From Rebecca billardiae RCC1528 (taxonomy: Eukaryota; Haptophyta), in contig OZ251226.1 of assembly GCA_965240325.2 (NCBI GenBank), positions 682,001-746,000 of the forward strand: a stretch of 64,000 nt of DNA, read 5' to 3'. The translations under genes were made by a program, and so were the position numbers. The notes beneath the pieces were generated by a model that saw nothing but the letters and a program-made list of their open reading frames with translations, was not told where the DNA came from and searched no databases. Position 1 is the first letter of the stretch. Each line of letters starts with the position of its first letter. Positions 40,972 through 50,141 of the stretch are shown in pieces.

Positions 40972-42983
40972 TCATGCGAACGCATCGCTGTCGGAGTCCC
41001 GGCGATCTGGCAAGGGCTGGTCCAGCCAGGTGGTGGCGTGCTGCGTACACCCTCTCCAGCCGTTGCGCAAGACACAGTCCAGCACCGCGCGGTAGCGCTT
41101 CTCCGAAGCGTCGGTCGGCTCCTTCGGGTGCACGACGATCGGAAAGTAAAGCACGCGGATCCTGTCGCGCGTGGTGTCCACGACCGGGATGCCAAAGTTG
41201 CCGCAGCCCTCCATCCCCTGCCCCGAGACCTGGCGCCGGCGTGAGCAGGGCGCGGGGCGTGACGGCACGCAAGCGGCCGTGAGCGCTCATCCCAGTGCGC
41301 ACGCGCGCGGCGCGTGAGCGCGCGGCGCACCATGAAGCCGGTGTCCACGTGGCCGTGAGGGTGCGGCATGTTGCAGTGCGTGTGCCCCATGAAGAACTTG
41401 AGCGCGCCCCGCTCCGCAAACTCGCTGCAGCCAGGGAGTCCGGCCACTGTCGAGTACAGGCCCGGGACATCCATCCGCGTCTCGCACCCGAGATTGTCCA
41501 CGTCCCAATGGCCGACGAGCAGGAGGACGCGCACGTCGGGCTGCGCGGCGTGCAGGACCTTGCACGCACGCGTGAGGTACGGCAGCGTCTGCTCGATGTC
41601 GTGCGCGCCGCTGTACCCGATCATACCCACATTACCCAGCTGGTTGAACCAGAAGCCATTCGCGGCGGCTGTGATCTGGCCACCAAACGGCATGCCCGGC
41701 GCCCGACCGGCGTCCGGGTCGACCGAGAAGTCGAACGGCGGGTCCGGGTCGCCTGGCTCCAGCCCGTCCGCGGCGATCGTATCCTGCGCGTACCACTGCA
41801 CTCCGCGCCGCAGCGCGATCCGCGCACGGGGGCGCCAGCGCAGCCGCAGCCCGTGTCAGGCCAGCGCAGATCAGAAGCCAGCGGACGATGGCGCGCAAGC
41901 GCGCGCGAGCGCGTGCGTTCGTGCCCGCACCTGCATGAAGCCGTTGCCGAATTGGTCCCATTTGGTCGCAACCCCCGGCGTGCCCAGCGCCCAGAAGTCG
42001 TGGTTGCCCATCACCGTCATCAGCGGCTTGCTCTTGGTGCCGACCGAGAGCGCGTTGAAGAACGTCTCTGTGACCTCGCCCGTGCGGTCGTACAGGTTGT
42101 CGCCAAGGATGGCCCAGTACGCGACGTCGGACGTGTTCGCGCCGACGAAGGCGTCGAGGAGCGCCGGTAATCTCCGCGCCAGCTCGAACCTGACGCCGTA
42201 CGTGCAGCCCACCAGCGCCACGAGCGAGCCGTACGCCACACACGGGTCTGCGATGATCACGCCCGCGACGCCCGAGCCGCTCGGCGGGAGGGTGAGCTCG
42301 ACGCGCTCCCCGGAGACGTCGAGGACGCGCTTCTCGCCAGGCGCCACCTCGACCAGGGACGTGTGCACGGCCTTATGCGTCCAGCGGTACCGGAACGGCT
42401 GCGAGTAGTCGAACGAGTTGCCGTCGAGCATCGGCCCCGCGCGATCAGCCGTCGCCGAGGTGATGACGGACACGCGGAGCAGGTTGTACGGCTTCGAGCC
42501 TAGGCCCTTTGCGACGCGCAGGTTGAGCGTTGGGGGCACGAGCTCGGCGCTGGGCATCGACTCCTCCGCCTCCTCGTCTGCGCAGAGCTGCACGCACGAT
42601 GTGACTGACGAATTGAGGTGCGCGCACGACCCAAAGTAGTGACATGTCTCCGTCGACGCGTCGCCGAGGGCGAGCTGAGTGGCTCTCATGTCCAGGCAGA
42701 CCGCGCACGCGTATTTTGGGTGGTAGACGAAGCTTTGCGACGGCTCCAAGTCGGCCATGGGCGCTGCTGCGCTCGGCGGTGGAGCTCCGGGCCGCGCGGC
42801 TCGCGGGTGGCGCACGGCCAGCCAGATGCCGGCAATGCCCACGACGAGCATCGGCGGCAGGAGCAGGGCAAGCCTTGACACCCGCCGCTTGGAGCGCCAT
42901 GCGGCCGGCTCCTGCGCGTCCGCTTCCTCCTCCAGCAGCCGCCGCTGCGACTGGGAGGCGGCCCCGCCTCCTCTTCCCGACAT
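40972..42983 (-). CDS. Membrane-anchored metallophosphoesterase (purple acid phosphatase-like)
   Basis: Exons 41931-42983, 41331-41795 and 40972-41217 encode 587 residues; all junctions are phase 0. The ATG at 42983 gives a short basic cytosolic N-terminus and one membrane anchor (about 38-57, LALLLPPMLVVGIAGIWLAV), a type II topology. A Cys-rich stalk follows, then the calcineurin-like core: AILGDNLYD, VMGNHDFW, VLLLVGHWD and FFMGHTHCN. In acid phosphatases the first metal ligand sits in a V-G-D-W-G-type strand; the matching position here reads VGCTYG, with Cys instead of Asp, so metal binding may differ. The C-terminal exon (EGCGNFGIPVVDTTRDRI) completes the domain. Substrate unknown; a lumenal or surface phosphatase is inferred. 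Confidence 0.82.
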
Positions 42984-44300
42984 TGGTGTGACGATGTGCG
43001 CGGCACTTGCTTTACTGTATGGCGGCTGTTTACTGGTGGGGGTCAATCTCGCCTGCCTGAGCTGTGTGCGTCTCTTTTATTCCGGGAAAGGGGAAAGGCG
43101 GGCTCAATAAATCTCGGTTTGCACATCCGCCGGAACTGACTCAATAAATGCGGTTCCAGAGCCGAATACGCTGCTGTATGGAGCGTTCGTTGGAACTTGA
43201 CGCCGGTTTGGCGCCCGCGCGGCGAGAGCGACGACGGGCGTACACGGGGCCCGCGGCGGCGGAAGCGCGCGGGCGCGGCCGAGAACGGCACGGTCCGGAC
43301 GCCTCTCGCCAGCCGCGGACGCGCACCGCGCCTCCTCCTCGCACGCTGCTAGCTTGATCCGGGTTAAACGGACAACGGTGGTTTTGCTGCCGACCAGCTC
43401 AAGTTCCACGGCTGGTCAAGGTTCGGCTTGCGACCTCGCCGCTGGTGCTTGCAAGAAGGTACACTAGTTGGTCGAACTCCCACGCACCCGCTGTGCGCTC
43501 GTCGACGCCCTCTGAAGGTGACTCGGGGTGCATGCGGGGCAGTGGAATGCAGTGGTTCGGCGTTGCCTCTCAGTCGTCCAGCGCGCAGGCCATGTAGCGC
43601 GGGTGTGGTGCGCGCATGGCCCGGTAATTCGGTCGCGGCATGTCTGTCTGGGCTGCCCAAGGCCTGCCGCATCGCGAAGCGAGCGCTCAGGAGCGTGTGC
43701 CCACCGTGCCAGCCCCGCCGGGATGGGGCACTTCGCTGGGAAATGCGGTGTCAAGTTCCACCTCCGCTCAAGTTCCAACGAGCGCTTCATACTACCATAG
43801 CGTAGTAAACAATGGAATGATGACGTTGAGAACCTCCTCCGACTGAGGAACTGGAAGCGACAGCGGAGGAGTTGCGAGAGTCGTGAGACGAGCACCGCCA
43901 CGCCGTGGCGCGTAATGTAGTCAGAGGACCTATATGACATCAACTGACACTGAGTCTGATGCCTGATGGCTGATGGTTCCGTGACGAGTTGTACCGTTAC
44001 TACTTGTCACACTGCACGGCGCCCGGCCAAGTTGTACTTGTAGTTATGACGATACTCAGTCTCAGCATAATGCATAGATCGACAGCTAGTGACAGCTAGA
44101 GCCAGAAAAGTAATAAGAGAGAGTCTTCAGGGACGGAACGCCTGTGTGAGCCTGTGACCGCCACCCGGGGTCACTCGTCGGTGCCAGCTTACCGGGCCTC
44201 CGACGCCGCCGAGTGATGATGACTGACGTAAGACAGACGACAAAATTACCGTAAGTCAGACGACGCGCGCGCGAGTCAACTGACTCAATCAAACTCAAAC
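42984..44300. other. Intergenic with inverted repeat
   Basis: Contains a copy of the GAGCTGTGTGCGTCTC motif at about 43049-43080 and an imperfect inverted repeat (43165-43205 versus 43757-43805). 43990-44300 is AT-richer. No gene supported. Confidence 0.55.
43165..43805. repeat. Candidate element bounded by ~40-bp imperfect inverted repeats
   Basis: The left arm contains GAGCGTTCGTTGGAACTTGA; the right arm read on the minus strand contains AAGCGCTCGTTGGAACTTGA, both preceded by a TACGCT-like word. The word TCAAGTTCCA also occurs at 43398 and 43751. MITE-like structure is inference. Confidence 0.5.
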
Positions 44301-45863
44301 TCAAAGGCCGAGCAGGCAGCGCCGAGGGTCGTCAGGTGCCAGTGGGAGAACGACCCTTCTTGCCATCACGACAGGAATGGATGAGGCGACCGCTGGTAAC
44401 GTTGCAGCTGCTCGGCGGTCAATGCCAAGGCTACCGAGCGCATCATCACAATGCGGAGGATCACCTTGGCTCCGCGTGCACGACTGCTGCTCAGGCGGGG
44501 CCTGCTCGGCGCCGACGTGGCTGTGAATGACTCCATCGTGCGAGCGCCAGAGCACGACTTGGACCGAGACCAGTGGCGGCGGCAGCGGCGAAGCCTGCGG
44601 CGGCAGCGGCGACTGCAGCTGCGGCGGCGTCTGCTGCTGTGCAGTGAAGTCACCGCGCGCGGCCTCGGCTCTGTGGTCAGCATGCTTCCGCTGTCGCTTG
44701 GCAGTGCGCATGGGCTGGCTGCCCGGACCGTGTTCTGCCAGCCTGTGCTTGTGCGCTGTGAGCTTCGGATGTCTGACGACCATGCCGGCCAGCTTGTGCT
44801 CAGCGCACCGGCTGGCGCGCGTGTCGCCCGGCATGCCGCATGACGGCCGTTTTGTGCAGCCGGCATGATCACACTGCTTGGGACTCCTCACATTGACCAT
44901 GCCGGCCAGCTTGTGCTCAGCGCACCGGCTGGGGCGCGTGTCGCCCAGCATGCCGTATGACGGCCTCTTCGTGCAGCCGGTATGAGAACACTTGCGGCTC
45001 CTCGCATCGACCATGCCGACCAGCTTGTGCTCAGCGCACCGGCTGGCGCGCGTGTCGCCCGGCATGCCGTATGACGGCTGTTTTGTGCAGCCCGCATGAT
45101 CGCACTTGGGGTTCATCACATTGACCATGCCGGCCAGCTTGTGCTCAGCGCACCGGCTGGGGCGCGTGTCGCCCAGCATGCCGTATGACGGCCACTTGGT
45201 GCAGCCGGTATGAGAACACTTGCGGCTCCTCACATCGACCATGCCGGCCAGCTTGTGCTCAGCGCACCTGCTGGCGCGCGCGTCGCCCGGCATGCCGCAT
45301 GACGGCTGTTTTGTGCAGCCCGCATGATCGCACTTGGGACTCCTCACATTGACCATGCCGGCCAGCTTGTGCTCAGCGCACCGGCTGGCGCGCTTGTCGC
45401 CCGGCATGCCGAATGAAGGCGCCTTCGTGCAGCCGGCATGATCGCACTTGGGGTTCCTCACATCGACCATGCCGGCCAGCTTGTGCTCCGCGCACCGGCT
45501 GGCGCGCTTGTCGCCCGGCATGCCGAATGATGGCCACGTCGCGCAGCCCGCATGATCACACTTGCGGCTCCTCGCATCGACCATGCCGACCAGCTTGTGC
45601 TCAGCGCACCGGCTGGCGCGCGTGTCGCCCGGCATGCCGTATGACGGCTGTTTTGTGCAGCCCGCGTGATCGCACGTGGGGTTCCTCACATTGACCATGC
45701 CGGCCAGCTTGTGCTCAGCGCACCGGCTGGGGCGCGTGTCGCCCGGCATGCCGAATGATGGCCACGTCGCGCAGCCGGTATGAGAACACTTGCGGCTCGT
45801 CACATCGACCATGCCGGCCAGCTTGTGCTCAGCGCACCGGCTGGCGCGCGTGTCGCCCGGCAT
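44301..45863 (-). CDS. EsV-1-7 repeat protein, paralogue 2 (9 full repeats plus a half), possibly 5'-truncated
   Basis: 520 residues. Nine complete repeats (C-X4-C-X16-C-X2-H, 114-nt period) are preceded by only the second half of a tenth; the ATG at 45863 is the internal Met of the conserved GMPGD motif. The DNA upstream stops resembling the repeat there, so the real 5' end may be lost or lie in another exon. The tail shares VLWRSHDGVIHS and IPVVMARR with paralogue 1 (17.5-18.9 kb), separated by a Gln/Pro-rich linker. One repeat carries an extra residue (SPKQCDHAG). Blocks of five repeats are duplicated at a 570-nt offset. Function unknown; the domain is linked to developmental regulation in brown algae. 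Confidence 0.8.
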   Translation of the reverse strand: MPGDTRASRCAEHKLAGMVDVTSRKCSHTGCATWPSFGMPGDTRPSRCAEHKLAGMVNVRNPTCDHAGCTKQPSYGMPGDTRASRCAEHKLVGMVDARSRKCDHAGCATWPSFGMPGDKRASRCAEHKLAGMVDVRNPKCDHAGCTKAPSFGMPGDKRASRCAEHKLAGMVNVRSPKCDHAGCTKQPSCGMPGDARASRCAEHKLAGMVDVRSRKCSHTGCTKWPSYGMLGDTRPSRCAEHKLAGMVNVMNPKCDHAGCTKQPSYGMPGDTRASRCAEHKLVGMVDARSRKCSHTGCTKRPSYGMLGDTRPSRCAEHKLAGMVNVRSPKQCDHAGCTKRPSCGMPGDTRASRCAEHKLAGMVVRHPKLTAHKHRLAEHGPGSQPMRTAKRQRKHADHRAEAARGDFTAQQQTPPQLQSPLPPQASPLPPPLVSVQVVLWRSHDGVIHSHVGAEQAPPEQQSCTRSQGDPPHCDDALGSLGIDRRAAATLPAVASSIPVVMARRVVLPLAPDDPRRCLLGL

Positions 45864-46105
45864 GCTGATTGTTGCGGACGGCCCTTGTCATGACAATTGA
45901 CAAGTCGTGTTGTGCCTCCCGCCGCCGCCGGGGTGTCGACGGGTCGCGATAGATCGGACTCGTCCTCATCCTTGCGACGACGAGCGACCGCGACGAGCAC
46001 CACCTCTCCCACCCAGCAAGCCTTCCTGATGACGACCAGCGCGAGCTCGACGGCGTCGCACCCAAAAGCCCTCAGCCCGGCCTCGCCGCAGGCCGGGCGG
46101 AGTTC

Positions 46106-49100
46106 GTGTCGTGCCCCAAGGACGTGTACGTAGGCGACCTGCCGCGCGCGCGAGGCGGCGATCCGAAGAGCCCTTCTACGGACGCGCTCGCCGCCGAGCT
46201 GCGCGCCCTGTTTGAAGTGTGCGGCCCGATCGAGGCGGTCGACGTCTCGACGCGTGGGCACGCGTTCATCAAGTTCGGCGCCGAGTCCGGTGCCGCCGCC
46301 GCGCTCCGGGCGCCGCGCTGGCAGCTGCGCGACGGGCAGGCGCTCCGCGTTGAGCCGGCGGGCGAGTCGCACCTGCACGCCCTGCGCCGCCGGCTCGACG
46401 GGCACGCGCTGCCTGAGTCGCAGCTTGCGGCCGACGCCGTGTACTGGACGCTCCCGTCCTGCGTCGGCGGCGGCCTCGTCGCCGCCCCGGCCACGGCCGC
46501 CACCTCGAAGAAGGCCGCAAAGCGCGCGCTCGCGGCCGCCAGCCTCAGCTTCCTGGCCGGCGCCGGGGGCGCGCATGCGGCGGAGCCCGCGGCGGAGCCC
46601 GCGGCGGAGCCCGCGGCCGAGCGCGCGGCGGAGCGCGCGGATGACGACGGAACGGCCCTTGGCGTGTCCATCGCCGTGGGCCCGCCCGCCGCTGCGCCAG
46701 CCGCCGAAGAACGTCCCGCGCCCACCGCGGCCGCGCTCGGCGCATGCGCGCGCGAGCCGGCGCGCGCGTGCGCGCGCGTGCGCAATGTGGCGCTGATCGC
46801 GCACGTCGACCACGGCAAGACGACGCTCGCGGACTGCCTGCTGGCCGCGTGCGGCGAGCTGAGCGCGGCGAAGGCGGGCAAGGCGTGCGCGCTCGACAAG
46901 GGCCTCGAGGCCGAGCGCGGCATCACCATCGACGCCTCGGCCGTCAGCCTCCACTCCGCGCCGCATGCGCTGCAGCTTTCGCTGATCGACTGCCCGGGGC
47001 ATGCGGAGTTCAACTCGGAGGTGACGTCGTCCCTGCGGCTGAGCGACGGCGCGCTGTGCGTGGTGGACGTGCAGGAGGGCGTGCGCGCGCAGACCGTCAC
47101 CACGCTGCGCCAGGCCCTCGCCGAGGGCGTGCGCCCGCTGCTCGTGCTCAACAAGCTCGACCGGCTGCTGCCGGGCGCGCGCGAGCAGGACTCGGGCGGC
47201 ACGCGCCGGCCGCTGTCCGACGAGCGGCTGCTCGACGTGCACGCGCAGATCGAGCGCGTGGTCGAGCAGGTGAACGGCGTGATCGCCGAGCACGGCGACG
47301 CTCGCGCGCCGCTCGTCTCGCTCGCCGACGGCTCCGTGCTCTTCGGCTCCGGCTTCCAGGGCTGGGTCGGGTCGCTCATGGCCGTGGCACGCCTGTACGC
47401 GTCGCGCGCGGCCTCGAGCGCGGCGGCGGCCGCGACCCCAGCGGAGGCCGCGGCGGCGGCCGAGGCCGCCCGCGCCGAGACCGAGGCGAAGGTGCTCCGG
47501 CTGATGACGAAGGGCGCCAGCGCCGCGCGCCACGTGTGCAAGCTCGCCCTGCGCCCCCTCGCCGAGCTGCACGCGCTCGCAGGCGAGCTGGACGTGCACG
47601 CCCTCGACGCGCGGCTCCGACAGGCACTTGGCCGCGGGCTGCGGCCGGAGCTGCTCGCACGCGCCGCCGGCGGCGGGGGCAAGCCCGTCGATGCCAAGGA
47701 GCTGCGCCGCGCGGCGCTCGGGAGCTTGCTGCCCGCGGCGGACACCCTGCTCGAGGCGATCGTCGCGCTGCTGCCCTCGCCCGCGGAGTCGCAGGCAGCG
47801 CGCGCCAACGCGCTGTGCGGCGTCCCGCCGCCCGGCGCGACGGCCGATGGCGGCGACGCCGCTACCGCCTCGCGCCGCCAGGCGACGGCCACGGCGGTGC
47901 GCGCGTGCGCGGCGGACGGGCCCCTCGTGGCGTACGTCGCGAAGATGGTGCCCGTCGGCGGCGGCTCCAAGGCCCACGCCGCGCTCGCGCGCGTGCTCTC
48001 CGGCACCGTGTCGCCGGGCTGCGACGTGTTCGTCATTGACGAGCCCAGCGCCAGCCAGGCGGACGGCGGCGGCGGGGCCGCGGGTGCTCGCGCGGGGCGC
48101 GCCCCGCGCGCGCCGACGGCGCGCAAGGCGCGCGTGACTCGGGTGCTCGTGTACGGCGCGGCGGGCTCTCGCGGCGTGGCGTGCGCGCGCGCGGGCGAGG
48201 TCTGCGCCCTCGTCGGCCTCGAGGGCGCGCTGCTCCGCGCCGGCACAGTCTCGGACGCGCCGGACACGCCGCCCCTCGCGCCACTCCGCTTTGAAGTGAG
48301 CGTGGTCGCGCGTCTGGCCGTCTCCATGCCTGAGGGCGGCGCGGGCGCGCGCAAGCTCGCCGAGGCGCTGCCGCAGCTCGCCAAGTCCGACCCGCTGGTG
48401 GAGGTGCGCTACGACGCCGAGACGCGCGAGCACGTCGTCGGTGGCTGCGGCGCGCTGCACCTCGAGGTGTGCGTCTCGCGGCTGCGCGAGCTGCTGGGAG
48501 CCGAGCTTGGCGCGCGGCTGCGAGCGCAGCCGGCCGCGGTCGCTCACCGCGAGGGCGTGCGCGCGCGCTCGACGCCCGAGGGCGGCCGGCTGGCAAAGAC
48601 GGCGAACAAGCTGAACCGCTTCTGGTTCGTCGCCTCGCCGCTCGAGCCCGAGCTCGTCTGCGCGCTCGAGGGCGGAGCGCTCCCGCCCCCGCGGCCCGAG
48701 GGCGCGCGCGCGCGCTGGCTCGCCGAGGCGCACGGCTGGGCGCGGCGCGACGCGCAGCGCGTGCTCGCGCTCGCGCCGGAGGGCGCGTGCCCGACCAACG
48801 TGCTCGTCGACTCGACGGTGGGCGTGCAAGGCATGGAGCTGGTCAAGGACTTGCTCTCAACCGCCTTCGAGCAGCTCTGCGCCGCAGGCCCGCTCGCCGC
48901 GCAGCCGCTGCGCGGCGTGCGCATCGACATCGTGGACGCTCTTGTCCACCCGGTGGCCAACAGCCGGCGCGCGCCGCAGGTCGTGCCCGCGGCCACGCGC
49001 GGCATGTCGGCGGCGGTGCTCGCCGCGGAGCCGACGATCCTCGAGCCGCTCAGCGAGGTGGTGTTCTCGGCGCAGCTGCGCGCGCTCGGCGCCGCGCACG

Positions 49101-49438
49101 ACGAGCTCGGCCGCCGCCGCGCCGCGGCCGTGTCTCACGAGCACCGTGAGAGTGCAGAGGAGGACGCGCCCGCGTGCTCGGCCGCGCCGCCGCCGGGCGC
49201 AGCCGAGGCCCCGTGCGACCTGTGCGCGCTCGTGCCGACGACAGAGACGAGTGGCCTCGCCGAGGCGCTGCGCGCGCGCGTCCCCGGAGGCGTGCGCCAC
49301 CTGCGCATCGGCTTCAGCCGCTGGCAGCCTCTCGATGACGACGAGGTCGACGTGTCGGCGTGCGTGACGCGGCTGCGCGCGGCCGCGTCGCTCGAGGGCG
49401 CGCCGCCCACGGCCGATCGGCTCACCGATCGGCTGTGA
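46106..49438 (+). CDS. RRM-EF2 fusion: translational GTPase of the EF-2/EFL1 class with N-terminal RRM
   Basis: At least 1110 codons without a stop. Position 46106 is a GTG; the same frame is open back to 45953 with no ATG, so the true start may lie in an unseen 5' exon. Residues ~5-85 form an RRM (VYVGDL as RNP2, GHAFIKF as RNP1). An Ala/Glu-rich linker with EPAA repeats follows. The GTPase has AHVDHGKT (from 232), ERGITI, DCPGHAEF and NKLD. EF-2 landmarks continue: FGSGFQGWVGSL, LPQLAKSDPLVEV, GGCGALHLEVCVSRL, PTNVLVDSTVGVQGM and a final FSRWQPLDDD. At the domain IV tip, where EF-2 carries diphthamide, the sequence is VHPVANSRRAPQVVP: the modified His is Ser (residue ~953) and the Gly triplet is gone. 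So it is a diverged paralogue, not the housekeeping EF-2. Confidence 0.8.
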   Translation: MSCPKDVYVGDLPRARGGDPKSPSTDALAAELRALFEVCGPIEAVDVSTRGHAFIKFGAESGAAAALRAPRWQLRDGQALRVEPAGESHLHALRRRLDGHALPESQLAADAVYWTLPSCVGGGLVAAPATAATSKKAAKRALAAASLSFLAGAGGAHAAEPAAEPAAEPAAERAAERADDDGTALGVSIAVGPPAAAPAAEERPAPTAAALGACAREPARACARVRNVALIAHVDHGKTTLADCLLAACGELSAAKAGKACALDKGLEAERGITIDASAVSLHSAPHALQLSLIDCPGHAEFNSEVTSSLRLSDGALCVVDVQEGVRAQTVTTLRQALAEGVRPLLVLNKLDRLLPGAREQDSGGTRRPLSDERLLDVHAQIERVVEQVNGVIAEHGDARAPLVSLADGSVLFGSGFQGWVGSLMAVARLYASRAASSAAAAATPAEAAAAAEAARAETEAKVLRLMTKGASAARHVCKLALRPLAELHALAGELDVHALDARLRQALGRGLRPELLARAAGGGGKPVDAKELRRAALGSLLPAADTLLEAIVALLPSPAESQAARANALCGVPPPGATADGGDAATASRRQATATAVRACAADGPLVAYVAKMVPVGGGSKAHAALARVLSGTVSPGCDVFVIDEPSASQADGGGGAAGARAGRAPRAPTARKARVTRVLVYGAAGSRGVACARAGEVCALVGLEGALLRAGTVSDAPDTPPLAPLRFEVSVVARLAVSMPEGGAGARKLAEALPQLAKSDPLVEVRYDAETREHVVGGCGALHLEVCVSRLRELLGAELGARLRAQPAAVAHREGVRARSTPEGGRLAKTANKLNRFWFVASPLEPELVCALEGGALPPPRPEGARARWLAEAHGWARRDAQRVLALAPEGACPTNVLVDSTVGVQGMELVKDLLSTAFEQLCAAGPLAAQPLRGVRIDIVDALVHPVANSRRAPQVVPAATRGMSAAVLAAEPTILEPLSEVVFSAQLRALGAAHDELGRRRAAAVSHEHRESAEEDAPACSAAPPPGAAEAPCDLCALVPTTETSGLAEALRARVPGGVRHLRIGFSRWQPLDDDEVDVSACVTRLRAAASLEGAPPTADRLTDRL

Positions 49439-50141
49439 GACAAGAAGCAAGACTGGCAAGAGGCGTCGCGAGGCGCTGCGCCACGGCACACGCCGCTCGA
49501 CGAGGCACCGCGCCATACCCCGACGACGACCAACTCTTTCTCCTCACCACTGCCAGCAGCAGTCATCATCGTGCGCGCGTGTGCTCATCTTGCCTGAGCG
49601 GCCTGGCCCTGCGGCTGGGCCCGGCGCAGGCGCGCTGCGCAGCGCGGGATACGACTTTCGTTGAGCAAACAGGACGATGACTACGAGCAGTCGTCGTCGT
49701 CATCATCATCAAGTAACTACGTCATCCGCATCGTCGTTGACTACTTGATCCGAAGCATATGCATTCAGCCAGGCGGAGGGCGCGTGAGTCCGCCCCACAC
49801 CTCCGTTAACGTTTGCGCTATATATATATATATATATATATCACCGTTGATATATACTACTTCAAATTATTTTTGTCAGATCGAGCTGAGAACCAGTATA
49901 GCTACATGGTGCTGCTTAGCCTGACGGCTGATCAGCAGCGGGCCTTAGCATGAGTCATGATCATCCCAGGAGCCTCATCGCTGTCCTCACACTCGCAGTC
50001 GATTCGCATTTCGGCGCCAGGGCGTCGGACCAGCAGCCTCGCGGCGGGCTCCGCCCGTCAATCAGCAGCCCGTGGCTTGCATGGGAGCATCAGCGTGGTG
50101 CGGCGCGCCGCCGACATGCCAGCGTCACCCGGCTGAGTCGC
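49439..50141. other. Intergenic with (TA)n
   Basis: 0.7 kb between convergent genes. It holds a short GTC/ATC triplet run (49690-49715) and the TA microsatellite at 49819-49841. No gene supported. Confidence 0.5.
49819..49841. repeat. (TA)n microsatellite
   Basis: About 11 TA units. Confidence 0.9.

Noticed and set aside
45800-48829. 1009-residue frame opposite the EF2-like gene
   Set aside because: Antisense shadow rich in Arg/Ala, crossing both the EsV-1-7 array and the GTPase without any motif.
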